From Branchiostoma floridae (taxonomy: Eukaryota; Chordata; Leptocardii; Amphioxiformes; Branchiostomatidae): a stretch of 64,000 nt of DNA. The notes under the pieces were generated by a model. The model saw only the letters and a list, made by a program, of their open reading frames with translations. It was not told the DNA's origin and made no database searches. The position numbers and the translations under genes are program-made. Positions 18,633 to 30,500 of this stretch are shown here, one piece after another. The stretch spans positions 16,304,187 to 16,368,186 of the forward strand of contig NC_049995.1 of the NCBI RefSeq assembly GCF_000003815.2, read 5' to 3'. Numbering within the stretch: position 1 is the first letter of the stretch; every line of letters begins with the position of its first letter.

Positions 18633-21323
18633 ATGGCTGTGAACTTCACCGGAAACTGGAAGCATGTCGAGTCGGAGAACTTCGACGACTATCTGAAGGC
18701 CATGGGTGAGTAACAAGATACTTCTTACACATCACGGAGTCTCTCAATAAAATGGCTCACGGTTTCAGGTGCGCATGCGAGGTCAAAGGTTAAAGTCCAC
18801 AACTTGTTAACAGTTCTTGTAACTGGCTGGACAATTCTTGATACATATCTGAAGGGAAATATTGGCGAAAAAATCATTCATGCTTCGAATGAGAACACAA
18901 TCAAACTACAATAATATCCAGTATCAATACTGAGGGTCTGCATGGGGGGTCCCGACAACGATTTACGCTGAATTCAGAAGAATCCCCTATGCATTACGCT
19001 AGATCAAGGAAGGCAATTACGCTAAATTTGGTCGCCTCACTACGAATTACGTAGATAAGATGGTTTTCCCTACGAATTACGGGAAATGAAAATAGGCTGC
19101 CTACGCCTTACGGAAAAGAGCATGCAGACCCTTAGGCAATATATCCCAGTTCACGATCCCAAGCTTTTATCACCTTACCGACCAACAAAAATCAATCTTC
19201 TTGCTTAAGTCGTCCAACCCCCATATATATAAGAAAATGTTGGACAATTCATCTTCCACTGCTTACGGAAAAGAAGTCAAACCCATCAAATAGCTTAAGT
19301 AGAAATAGATTTAGTTTAGACGTTATTATTATTCCCTTTTGATTTATCTATGAATATCATTTCCCTTCTTTGTATGCAATTAGCCTTCGGGCATGAATTT
19401 GCAATAAAGAGTATTATTATTATTGTATTTAACTGGTACTATGCAGCTCCTATTTCCCGTCTCACCCTAGCTTTACATTCCTCAAATAGTAACTACTTAT
19501 AAGAGCCTCCGGCTAGTTGAGTAGCCCTGGCTGTATTTCTCTTTATACAGCCAAATAAATCAAATAGAATGAAACTCATGAGAGGGAGAAATCCCTACAG
19601 ATTCATGCTAAACAAATGAAACTTGACCTGTGTGTACTTGACCTGTGTGTACTTGACCTGTGTGTACTTGCTATGTGTGTACTTGACCTGTGTGTACTTC
19701 CTATGTGTGCCAAATACAGGTATTAACTTTGCCATGAGAAAGATCGCGAATGGTATCACCCCGAAGTTGGAGATCCAACAAGATGGCGACAGCTTCAAGG
19801 TCAAGACCATCGGCGCCAAGACCAAGGAGGTCAGCTTCAAGGTCGGGGAGGCGTTCGAGGACGAGATGCAAGTCGGCAAAGTCAAGGTCATTGCCTTTTT
19901 CTTTTAGATAATCAAGTTAAGCACTGCTCTTAGTGACCAGGCCAATGGCCTAGTCGGAAGGGTTCACCTTGCAGTTGTAGAGATTGAAATGTCTTTTTCT
20001 TTAACCCTATATCTGATGACATCATCAAATTAGCATAATTTATGCATATATAATCATGAAAGATTTGCTAAATAACATAAGCTTTTATTTATGTAACAAA
20101 ATAGCAGTAACATAGCACATAAACGTGAAAAATACATTGTTAGAACCGAAATTAGCGATTTTTGGCAAAACTGCCTGTCAACAAACAGTTGCCATAGCAA
20201 CAACAAAGAAAGGAAAATTTGTTAAACTTCGTAAAATTGTTGCCAACAATATTTTAGGAAAACTAACGAAATTTGGTGGCTCCAGCGTAAGCCGTTCTGG
20301 CGTTATAGGACATCAAAGTTGGCGTAGGCCTCAAAAGCCCCCCCCCCCCCGTCTGAATAGGGTTAAATATCGTTCACCTGGGGCTAACACTAACCTTCAT
20401 AAACTTCTCACACGATTTTACGTTACAAATTATTACTGTCCAAGCAGAAGTTGATGGGCGACATCGTGACTTTTTTCTTACATGCCGTATTCTTTTGTTA
20501 GCTGACATAAAAAAACGGCATATAAGAAAAAGGTCACGATTTTCCCCATCAACCTCTGCTTATATGCTATAACAGGTCGTGCCGACGTAATAGTGGAAGG
20601 CAAGCTGCATGGCAACAAGATTTTAGTTTCATATTTTATGTTATAACAGGTTGTGCCTAGTCTAGTGGACGGCAAGCTACATTTCGACATCGAGGGGCCG
20701 AAGCAGAAGCTGGTGATCGAACGAGAAATCCGGTCTGACGGAAGGTTGTACCAGGTCAGCTGACTTTGTCTTTGACTCTGAATCTATTATTTAAGAGGGT
20801 ATCTCACCGGACTTAAGTACTTTTGTGACTTTTCTTCGTTCTAACTTGGATTTCTGTTACCATTGACTTTGAACGGAAATACCATGCTAGACATATAACT
20901 GAAATACATCAAAACACGAAAGGATTGTTTATTATTGAATTCATTGAGCGCTTGTTCAAATCACGCAACCGCAGCCAACGTGAGTGGTAGCGCTGGCAAG
21001 GGACAGGAAATTTTCGATCTGACTGATAAAAAATTCTAGAATCATTCCCGACATTTTGTCTGTCATTCTGCTGCAAGAGGGAATTGCGATTGTACAATGT
21101 ATATCTGATATGTACTTTCAACGTCATATTCTAGCTATTATACAATGCGTAATTAGACAATGATGCTGAGAATATCAGTGTTCTGAGACATTGTTATCTG
21201 GGGTGATTCTACAAGAACGCTTGTGGTTTCAACAGACTATAAAACTGTTGTTTTTTCACTGTTGCCTAGGTGATGAAGGCAGGAGACGGGACCACCTGCA
21301 CCAGGATCTTCGCCAAAGAGTAA
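18633..21323 (+). CDS. Intracellular lipid-binding protein (FABP/CRABP family), gene 2
   Basis: Coding exons 18633-18705, 19720-19886, 20650-20754 and 21270-21323 give 132 aa with the same sizes and phases as gene 1. The second exon starts at 18614 after TTTCCGTTTCAG; ATG follows AATTGCAAG. Landmarks: FTGNWKHVESENFDDYL, FAMRKIANG, EIQQDGDSFKVKT, GKLHFDIEGP, REIRSDGRLYQ, and C-terminal TCTRIFAKE. Closest visible relative is gene 3 (shared NWKHVESENF and FA.RKIA). The third-exon acceptor has a decoy 74 nt upstream (see 20576). TATA promoter with IR1 sites; likely polyadenylation at 22024. Ligand unknown. Confidence 0.92.
19236..19415 (+). mobile_element. LINE 3' tail in intron 2 of gene 2
   Basis: GGAAAAGAAGTCAAACCC followed by a tail ending GCAATTAGCCTTCGGGCATG and AATTTGCAATAAA. 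The same tail occurs at 23660-23822 and 53672-53872, and in inverse at 48155-48530, 60640-61210 and 61610-61700, where the latter region still encodes an RT C-terminus. Confidence 0.65.
20442..20561. repeat. Long imperfect hairpin before exon 3 of gene 2
   Basis: A 47-nt arm (AAGCAGAAGTTGATGGGC...CATGCCGT, 20442-20488) is inverted at 20515-20561 with about six mismatches and a 26-nt loop. The hairpin ends 14 nt before the decoy acceptor. It may be a small foldback element. Confidence 0.8.
20576..20610 (+). pseudogene. Decoy partial copy of exon 3 of gene 2
   Basis: GTCGTGCCGACG...GGCAAGCTGCAT copies the first 35 nt of the true exon (20650-20684), with its own TATAACAG acceptor. It reads into TAA TAG after four codons, so use of this acceptor would truncate the protein. 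Confidence 0.75.
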
Positions 21324-22030
21324 CCATGGGGACCTGTTACCATGGCAACCCGTCACAAGGACAGCGGACGTAAACTTGCTAGATAGCAACATGTAGCAAC
21401 TGGAAACATTTTGTAACTGCAGTAACCATAGCAACTAGTAATGTGGACATGTCTTTTTTTCGTAAGGTGTAGGCAGCCTATTTCGGTTTCTCGTAATTCG
21501 TAGGGAAATCCAAATCGTCTTCTTCACGCAATTGGTAGCTAGGTGATCAAACTACACGTAACTTCCTCCCTTCATTTTAGCGCAATACGTAGAAGGTTCT
21601 TCTGAATTTTTGGTAAAGAGTTGTCGGGACCCCATACAGACCATCACGTAGTAACCAAGATCGCAACCACGGTTACTCTCCAAGCAGACGTTGGACTCCA
21701 GCTCCAACTTCTTTAAAAGTCACTTTTATATCAGGTTTTCTATTTTGTATTTTTTGTTGTTGTTCACCAGGGAAACTAACTATGAAAAAATGCTTTACTG
21801 AAGACGTCAAAGACAGGCCTGGACCTAACCTCTTCTTGGAGAGTAGCCAAAGTAAGATTAAACTCAATAAAAAACAACTAGCAAACTAGACTCATAGACA
21901 GTTAGAAACCATGGCAACTACTAACACAGGGAACAGCATGGGTGGTTAGCGGTATGAAAGTGTGGCAGCTTTACTTACGATACTCTTGCAGATAGCGCTG
22001 GATTTGTGCAGTTCATGACGGCAAATAAAA
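21324..22030 (+). other. 3' UTR and 3' flank of lipid-binding gene 2
   Basis: Contains the X-box-like GTTACCATGGCAAC (21336-21349) and GTAACCATAGCAAC (21422-21435), then sequence homologous to the 3' flank of gene 1, including AATAAA at 22024-22029. No gene. Confidence 0.6.
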
Positions 22031-22639
22031 TCCACTTCAATCTTATACACCTGCGTTCTTCTGATGATTACCTCCATGAAATGGAGGTATTGTTTGTGTG
22101 TGTGTATGTGTATGTCTTGACACAAGGCAGAAACTTAGCGGTTATGGAAGACAAAGAAACAGAAACAGCAACAAAGACTGATACCTTTCTTCGAATTCTG
22201 CACGAAAAGTCCTAAACCCCTCGAATGACGTCATCCTTTATGACACGTAAAGCTGTCTATTGTGACGTAAGAATCGGACGACAGGAAGTACTAGAATGAC
22301 TGGCACGCGTTTGGATGCAATTTGATACTAGCTTATTCTTTGCGTTTTTGTTGATATTCAAATAGAGAAGTAAGGTTTTAAATAGAAACAACATTCCTAT
22401 CCGCGAGACAGTTAAACACGTACAACCAACTCGTCCTACACTGACTCGCAACATAATTGCCAAACACAAGGTATGGTAATGGCGCGATTTTACCTTTAAA
22501 TGAATTTATGAAACGGTAGATATTGTTACCTCCTTTTCTGTTTCACACTGGAATGAATCCATACTGTTTAAAAGTGCCAAGGCGTGTCTCACTCACTTTA
22601 AGTCTCTTCAAAATGATTTCCCTAACCGAAGCTTTAAGG

Positions 22640-22646
22640 TATAACG
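22640..22646 (+). promoter_or_regulatory. Possible TATA box of lipid-binding gene 3
   Basis: AAGGTATAACG resembles AAGGTATAAATA of gene 2 and is 166 bp before the ATG. Unlike genes 1 and 2, no separate noncoding first exon is evident; the UTR may run straight into the coding exon, or an AG acceptor at 22791-22792 is used. Confidence 0.3.
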
Positions 22647-22805
22647 TATGCTCATTTTTGCCTGAGTCGAGTAAGGAAACAGGTGTAAAGTACCTTTCTC
22701 AAGGGTACAACGTCAGGGTCTGCTATGTGTTCGAAAAAGGACATTTAGATTCTAATCCAACAACCCTAACCACAAGACGACCTTGCTTCAAGGTCAACAA
22801 CCAAG

Positions 22806-25620
22806 ATGGCCGTAGACTTCACCGGAAACTGGAAGCATGTCGAGTCGGAGAACTTTGAGGCGTGTCTGGAGGCTCTAGGTAAGGAAATGAGTTATGTGCT
22901 ATAAGACGGCAAACCTCTCAATAAGGGTAATCCACATATGGTTGCTAACTAACGTCCCTTAAGGCTACACAGCTAAGATGAACCATTCCTTCGTTCCTTG
23001 CATTCTTTCCTTCCACTCAACCATCCTTTCTCCCCCCTTCCTTCCTCCCTCCTTTCTTTCGTCCCTTCCTTCCTTCCCTCCCTACCTCCTCCCTTCTTTC
23101 CTTCCTTTCATCCACCAATCTCATCTCTCCCCATCCATGATTCCTTCATCCATCCTTCCTCCCGTCTTTCCGTCCTTCATTTGTTCCTACATGCACTCAC
23201 TCACTCACTCACTCACTCACTCACTCACTCACTCACTCACTCACTCACTCACTCACTCATCCATCCAGTTATTTATATTTACCCATTCGTTCGTTCATTC
23301 ATTCATTCATTCATTCATTCATCCATTCATTCAATCAATCAACTAACGATTGTTTGAAATACATAACGTTACAGGTGTAAACTTTGCCATACGCAAGATC
23401 GCAAAGAACACCAACCCTCGTTTAGAAATCCAACAGGATTTAAACAACTTCAAGATCAAGACCGTTTCTATCAAGACTACGGAGGTCAAGTTCAAGATAG
23501 GGGAGGAGTTCGAGGACGACCTGCCGATGGGCAAAGTCAAGGTCAACGCTTTCTTAATCTTAAACGATCGAGGATTCATGTGAAAACTGATTTTAAAATA
23601 CACAGAATTATGTAATATGTATGTTATGGAAAAAATAAAGTTATGTACTGTAGAAAAAGTGGGACTTTTCGCCTTCCTCTGCTTCCAAAAAAGAAGTCAA
23701 ACCCAACCCGTTTAGAAATGATCAACACTATTATTCGTGTAGTCTCTTATGTTTATCTCCCACGTTTCCACCATGTACTTGCAATTAGCCTCTGGGCATG
23801 AATTTGCAAATTAAACTTAAACTTTATAACGTTACGTCTTTATTAGTGTTTGTTATGACACCTGTATTGTAGAATCTCTGCACCAAAGCTAAGAAAATTC
23901 TAGTGATCAGTTTAGAACATATTTGCGGAATTTGCTGACATTTATGATTGATTTTATGTCACATGTACACATCAACAGATCATGCCGACCTGGGACGGGG
24001 AAAAGTTACATTTTGACATCGACTCACCGGTGGGGAAACTGGTCAACGAACGGGAGATCCGCTCCGACGGTAGACTGTATCTGGTCAGTTCGTAATAAGC
24101 CTTCTCACACTCGTTACCACGCATGCGCGGGTGAAAGGAACTCTGAGTGATATGTCAAAGTTGTGGCCCTCAGACGTCAACAGTCTCGTCTCTACCATTG
24201 TTTCGATTTGTGTAACAATATCCGGAACGTAATGGCGCCTGTAAAATGGCGGAATGTTGATTTTCTGTGTGCCTTCAACTTTGACATATTACCCAGAGTT
24301 TCGTTCACCCGCGCGTGCGTGGTAACTAGTGTGAGAAGGCTTATAGGCCCTTTTACAGAGGTCAGAACGCACAGTGTGCGTCGACAGGAATTCTAGGTAC
24401 TATGTCAAAGGGTAAGGCCCAGAAATTTTAAACAATCCTTGTTTTGATTTGCATATCTGTTTTGGTTTTCAATTTCGGGGTCTTACCTTTTGACATATTA
24501 CCTAGAATTCCTGATATCGCTTGTCTTGTCTCTGTCGCCGCACATGCGTTCTGACCCCTGTGAAAAGGCTTATTTCCCTCTGCTTCTGATGTAAAAAATC
24601 TGACGAAGTGGTAAATTCCATGTAAAAAAATGATAACATCAATGACCCGTTTCGCTTTGGTATTTACGGTGTCATCGGGCTAATCTCCAAGCAGATCCTC
24701 TTCATCATCATCCGGGCGTGCTGGTTGCACGGATGGCCATGACTCTCTTCCTCCATCCTTCCCTATCCTCCATAGCCTTTGGCAGTTCTTCAGCCGAGCA
24801 GCCAGTATCTACACAAACTACAATACAACTATAGCATAAGATAGTATCAAAAGCTGGCAGAGGAGTGAAGCCGGCCTAGCAGTGTGTATGCTACCGGATC
24901 GCGTCTGATTACCTTTAGCTACCTACATGTATACTCCTTGGCAAGCTTTGATACTATATTATGGCACCAAAGGATTTGCTTGGAGATTATCATAACGCAT
25001 GGTCTGTTTCTATACCTACTTCAAAACCCCAATTATTTGCTTTGCTCACTAGGTGGTTTATTCGGTGCTCGTGGTTGTATAGGAACCAAGTATATCCTTA
25101 TGACATGTCTGCACCGTAGACACCGAAGGGATAAGGTCTTAAGCCCTAAATTAAGTTTGCTTTGCTCATTTGGTGGATTCTTCGGTGGTTATTGGGGGTA
25201 TGTATGGGAAACAATCATGCCTTATAACACTACATACACCTCAGGGGATGTCATTAAGCCTATACTAAGTACAATGATACATTACTGATAGCGATAGATC
25301 TAACGTTAGTAAATGAATAATGATATTTTCCTTCGCCAAGAAGGGTATTGTTTTCGGTTATCCTATAGGGTGATGGCTCTTTATGTAGGTCAACAGCATA
25401 TAACTCAAGAAATTATGGATGAAACTTTGTGATATTTGGTAGGTGTGTAGCAGTTGTGGAAAGGAAGGCCAAGTTGGAAAACTGTTTACCTGGCGTTTTC
25501 TAATGGTACTGCAGCAAGCATTGTATTTTCAATCAATTTGATTATTTCCATCCTGTCGTTGCCTAGGTGATGAAGGCCCCAGATGGGACCACCTGCACCA
25601 GGATCTTCACCAAGGAGTAA
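22806..25620 (+). CDS. Intracellular lipid-binding protein (FABP/CRABP family), gene 3
   Basis: Coding exons 22806-22878, 23375-23541, 23979-24083 and 25567-25620 give 132 aa in the cluster's pattern. Landmarks: FTGNWKHVESENFEACLEAL, NFAIRKIAK, EIQQDLNNFKIKT, EEFEDDLPMGKVK, GEKLHFDIDSP, REIRSDGRLYL, and TCTRIFTKE. The usual DGDSF is DLNNF and the exon 3 start is IMPTWDGE, so ligand contacts probably differ from genes 1-2. Thirteen nt before the ATG (GTCAACAACCAAG) match the other genes. Intron 3 is enlarged by two foldback elements and a TIR element. Polyadenylation signal AATAAA at 25738. Confidence 0.92.
22990..23340. repeat. Pyrimidine tract with (ACTC)n and (ATTC)n microsatellites
   Basis: Intron 1 of gene 3: TTCC/CCTT-rich tract, then about 15 ACTC units (23193-23260) and about 8 ATTC units (23287-23332). 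No coding content. Confidence 0.92.
23660..23822 (+). mobile_element. LINE 3' tail in intron 2 of gene 3
   Basis: AAAGAAGTCAAACCCAACCC and the tail CTTGCAATTAGCCTCTGGGC plus ATGAATTTGCAAATTAAAC match the tail family described at 19236. Confidence 0.65.
24095..24344. mobile_element. Foldback MITE A in intron 3 of gene 3
   Basis: Starts ATAAGCCTTCTCACAC and ends with its inverse; the arms pair over ~75 bp, including a TATGTCAAAGTTG segment near the centre. Confidence 0.75.
24342..24573. mobile_element. Foldback MITE B, adjacent to A
   Basis: Arms GGCCCTTTTACAGAGGTCAG...GAATTCTAGGTA.TATGTCAAA and inverse ending TGAAAAGGCTTAT. Ends and centre resemble element A, so the two are relatives placed head to tail, sharing the boundary. 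Confidence 0.72.
24680..24990. mobile_element. TIR element in intron 3 of gene 3
   Basis: CTAATCTCCAAGCAGATCC at the left is inverted at the right (GGATTTGCTTGGAGATTA). The interior AGTATCAAAAGCTGG...GCCGGC matches 33160-33260. A segment at 24715-24790 resembles the reverse complement of a LINE C-terminus. Two ~110-bp tandem copies of TTTGCTTTGCTCA.T.GGTGG follow at 25030-25200. Confidence 0.5.
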
Positions 25621-26595
25621 CCATGGAAACTTGTTACCGTAGCTACCCGTCACCAGGGCAACGAGTGTAAACACTGTCAGCTTGTCCCAGCAATGCAATG
25701 CAATTTGATTCCGTCTGTTGATTTTTGTCCTTTTCGAAATAAAGTAATAAACCGAGTGGTTGCAGTTTGAGTTTCTTATCTAACTGCTCATATAAGCCAT
25801 GTTTTATCAAAGTGAGCAGAGACTGAACTAATAAATTCGTCATATTTTTTGAAGTAATCAGGGCAAACCTCAATGTCAAGAACAAGAGCAGAAGAGAACT
25901 AGCCCTGTGAGTGAAATACAGAACTTTTCTGGTCACAAATTACTGATGTTCTAGTTTTGAAACGGTCCCGTGTCGTAGTAACATAACGTTAGTTCCATAA
26001 TCAGGACATATATTATTTCCTGGCACTTAATATATTACACAAGCACACAAGGGTGCACACACACACACACACACTCACTCACTCACACATACACACACAC
26101 ACGCTCACAAACACACACAGGGAGATAGTCTCTCTCACACACACATGCATGCACACAATACACATGGCTGACAATCAATGTCAAAGAAGCATTATGTATC
26201 ACAAAACACAATTTACATTTTTCATGTTGATCCAAATTAACAGCCCTTGAAACACTTATTTTTTAAACTGTTACTTAAACCAATGTATTACCTTTTTACA
26301 TTGCTGCATATAATTTTCAATACAATACAAATGTATTTATTTTCACAAGTACAATAAAAACTCTTTGCAGCATGAAGATTCAAATATGTACAAAATGACA
26401 ACATTTCCTGCAGCGACAGTAATATCTACAATATTGGAGACAACATACAAACATTGGAAACCCTTCCAAAGACAAGTTGTATTATATCTACTTACTAATT
26501 GATGGACAAAACTGAATTTTAATAGAGTAACAATCAAAATATGCATAATCTTTTATACGAAATCCATTTCCCACATTTCTTTACATAGTCCTTTA
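25621..26595. other. Convergent intergenic region between gene 3 and CCDC60
   Basis: 3' UTR of gene 3 with AATAAA at 25738-25743, a CA/CACT microsatellite at 26053-26155, and AT-rich sequence. TTTATT at 26335-26340 could be the polyadenylation signal of the minus-strand gene. Confidence 0.45.
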
Positions 26596-26811
26596 ACACT
26601 AGTTCACCTTTATCCGCGGGGTAACCTATATCCGTTGTTGTTAGAAACATAGTATTCATGGCTATCAAGTCGACGGATAGTGGTTTCTAATCACGACATT
26701 ATCAAAACACCACAATTTGAAACCACCGTCCGTTGACTTGATATCTTTGAATACGCTGTTTTTAAAGACATCGTATATAGGCTACCCCGCGGATAAAGGT
26801 GAACTAGCGTT
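26596..26811. mobile_element. Palindromic MITE, family member 1
   Basis: Ends ACTAGTTCACCTTTATCCGC and its inverse GCGGATAAAGGTGAACTAG, with GTTTGAAACCAC-type internal inverted segments. Two relatives are at 32516-32672 and 61735-61964. Sits in the likely 3' UTR region of the minus-strand gene. Confidence 0.78.
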
Positions 26812-27512
26812 ACATGTAGTTTGCATAGTGACCTGCAAAGAGGTAGCCCTTTATGGTGGCACTGGCACCAATAAAAATAATTATTAAAAAACTGCATTTT
26901 TTTAGAAAACAACAAAAACCATAAGTTGCTCGGTAATCTATAAATATCACTTTCAGCCATTCAAATAGTTCCTTGAGAAATGACTGTTTCTTAACTGTCT
27001 TTCCTTTAGCAGCATACATAAACTTAAGATGTTTGTTTTTGTATAAAGGTGTTTGCTAATGTTCTATCACTACATATTTAGTCCACAGTGTTACTGCATT
27101 CAGTATAAGTCAGTGGTCAGATTGTGCCTTCAGTTCACAGTACATAGCATTACTGCATTCCACATAAGTTAGTGGTCACATTGTGCTTCTTATTATGGTT
27201 TTCCTTGATGTAACGTTAAACTTCACAACATGAACTTCCTATAGACTCTATAGAGTAATAATTTCTCATCACACAGTGTACTAATCCCTACTATAGTGGT
27301 CTGTGCGGCCCAAGAGCTTTAGAAACGGAGATGGGCACTGCCCCTATACACTGAAAGATGAAGAAAGGATTTTTAACTTAACTAACTGCATAGAAAAGTA
27401 AGAAAATGGAAATTCTATCCTCCATTCACTGCTGGGCTGGACTCTCTTAGTATTTTTGTGGCTTGGCAAATTTTCCAATGATGTCACCGTGGCTGGAAAA
27501 TGTCCTGCAGTA

Positions 27513-30500
27513 CTACCGTTTTCCTCCAGGGGGAGCACTTTTGGCCCTGGTCTGCAGTCTGGTCTCAAGCCACTCTTCGTAATCCTCTGTGGGCATCTCA
27601 ATAATCTTCTCTCGAACAAACTGTGAAGAAATAGGTTTTGTGAATACACAAATTTATATCAAAACTGGAGGTTCTGCAGCAATACTTGTAAAGCCACAAG
27701 GGGACCCAATGTCAAACTTGACCTTTGTTTCTAGACTCCAACTCAACTTCAAAGTATCTTAAGGATCCATCCAAAGCTTCATGACATATACTGTAACACA
27801 CCACACTTATCGAAAAGAGGGGTCCTTCCCGGTGTAAGTGGATTAATTAATTCTGTTTGGATATGCAGCTTGTGTACTCTTCATGTACAAACCTGGTGTG
27901 GCTTAGTTTGGTTTACCACCTTTGCAATACAAACAAACAAACCTCTATAGCAGAGCAGATGTCAGGTGCGGGTTAATTATAACAACATGGAGGGGTGTAC
28001 ATGTACCTCTATAGCAGAGCTGATGTCAGGTGAGGTTAATTATAACAACATGGAGGGGTGTACATGTACCTCTATAGCAGAGCTGATGTCAGGTGAGGGT
28101 TAATTATAACAACATGGAGGGGTGTACATGTACCTCTATAGCAGAGCTGATGTCAGGTGCACACAGCTCCCAGGGCCGGAGAGTGGAGAGAACCTTCAGG
28201 AACTGGTGAGGGCTGTACCGTCTGCTGATGCCGTCTAGCTGCACCTGGGCAGGGGAATGCTGGGTTAAGTATCTTATTTCAAGAAGAAGGGGAGACATGA
28301 TCCAGCTGGTAGGTCTTGAAAGAATCCCGCTAGAGTCTTTCTTAACACTTCAAGTTGGAAGCACAACAAGAGATCAGTTTCAAACTCAAGGTCCCAACAG
28401 CTTAAGCGCAGCCAGGAGTCCAGCCTTGTTCACGGGTAGCAACCTTTGAGAGCAAACCAAAGAGAGCAAGGCTGGACTCAAAGCTACCACAGCTTGTGAT
28501 TTGAGCTAAAACTTAACCAAGTTTAAGACCAGATTGTACAGTTACTTGGAGAATGAGAAGTACATCACATGAGAAGTGCAAGAGTGAAGACTATTCTACA
28601 GGCCTCAATGCCTTCCTTTCTGGAGACAGTATTCACTATTTCAAGCAATGAAAGTTGACAGAAGAATATACGACTGTACACTCTGATTTCATAGCTCCTG
28701 GCTTTTCACTTATGTTACAACCAAAAAAGGAGTAAAATAAAAGTAATTTAGTATTCAGTCATTTGTACTTACAATGCCGTATCTGGAGATTTTCTCCAGG
28801 ATGTTGAGGCAGAATCTGTCGTCCCTGATGTTTGGTGGCAGGTTCTCTTGTAGGTCCTTATACCTGTGCAGAAAAGTATGCAGTTATGCATGGTGGAACA
28901 CAGGTATATAGGCTGGGGTAGAAATGTACAATCATGATGACGATACTTCATAAAAAAGCTCAGAACTGAAGTCTTGCACATCCAACAGTTTCATTAGGAA
29001 TATTAGTAAATACTTAACTTATTTTTACAACATCAAAAGTAGCTTCAGTTAGTACTGCCTTGAGGAAGGTACCCAATAGCTGAGAAAAATAATGTTGTAG
29101 GAACATGTATTTTACTTTTGGCTGTTTTAAAAGAACACTCATCGTTCTTGATAAGGTGTCAAGTTAGTACATGTACCAAACAAACAAACCAACCAGACCG
29201 CATGAAAATTCTGTCTGCAAAGGGTTTTGTACCCTTCCTACTCCTTTCTCTCAAAACAAAACAAACAAACAAACAAACAAACCCACCAGGGAGCGTGGAC
29301 CTTCTGTTTCCGCAGAGTTTCGTACTCTTCCTGCTCTCTTCTCTCCTCCTCCTGAACAGCTGTCTTCATCTTGTCCACCGCTCGGAAGAAACTGGTGGGG
29401 TGGCCCAGGGTGCGGAACTTGGTCTCACACTTCTGTTTTCTTTTCCTGAAGGAAGGAAACAGCAAAAAATCAGCTTTCATCATGTCTGTTGTTATGAGTT
29501 AAGAGCTGCAAAGTACAGAACTTGGTTTCATAATGTTTGCTTCCTTTTCCTGATTTCTGATGATGATGATGATGTGCATACCAGTCAGACATCTTACAGA
29601 GACATTAAACCTATAAGTGGTGCCCAAGATGCAAACCAATTGGTATGACACTTCTGTTTTCTTTTCTTGAAGAAGGGAAGAAAAGAATCAATTCCAATTC
29701 TGCCAATTTTATCTGTACCTTTCCACTGTGCAAGGATGTTAAGTCAAATCTGACAGTGGCCTTTCTACCAAGCAATGTTAGATACCCAATCCACCCCAAA
29801 GTTGACAGCACCTCCAAACTGAAGCCATGACTGGCTAGTAAAGTTCAATTTTCCCCAAACCTGTCCAGAGCCTCCAGGTTGTCGTGTAGAGTGAGAGCCT
29901 TCTCGGCAGAAACGTCGGCAAACCTCTGTCTCATCTCCAGCGGCAGGCCTTGCTGTCTCACGCTCGGGAAGTCATGGTAATACTAATAACTTAAGGTAAT
30001 ATCACACGTACCTGTTCAAAGCTTCCAGGTTATCGTGTAGCGTGAGAGCCTTCTCAGCGGAGACGTCGGCAAACCTCTGTCTCATCTCCAAACATTAGGG
30101 AATACTACAACTTCAAAGGTAATATCACACGTACCTGTTCAAAGCTTCCAGGTTATCGTGTAGCGTGAGAGCCTTCTCAGCTGAGACGTCGGCAAACCTC
30201 TGTCTCATCTCCAAACATTAGGGAATACTACAACTTCAAAGGTAATATCACACGTACCTGTCCAGAGCTTCCAGGTTGTCGTGTAGAGTGAGGGCCTTCT
30301 CGGCTGAGACGTCGGCAAACCTCTGTCTCATCTCCAATGGCAGGCCCTGCTGTCTCACACTCGGGAAGTCATGATAATACTAATAACTTAAGGTAATATC
30401 ACACGTACCTGTTCAGAGCTTCCAGGTTGTCGTGTAGAGGCAGTCCTTACTCACTCACTCACTTACTCACTCTATACTTAAAGGTAATATCACACGTACC

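Noticed and set aside
22978-23357. Frames of ~120 codons rich in Ser/His/Pro
   Set aside because: Translation of TTCC, ACTC and ATTC simple repeats inside intron 1 of gene 3.
29862-29975. Copy of the exon at 30640-30500 as a second full exon of CCDC60
   Set aside because: No acceptor upstream, weak donor (GTTTGG), and it would duplicate an encoded segment; phase works without it.
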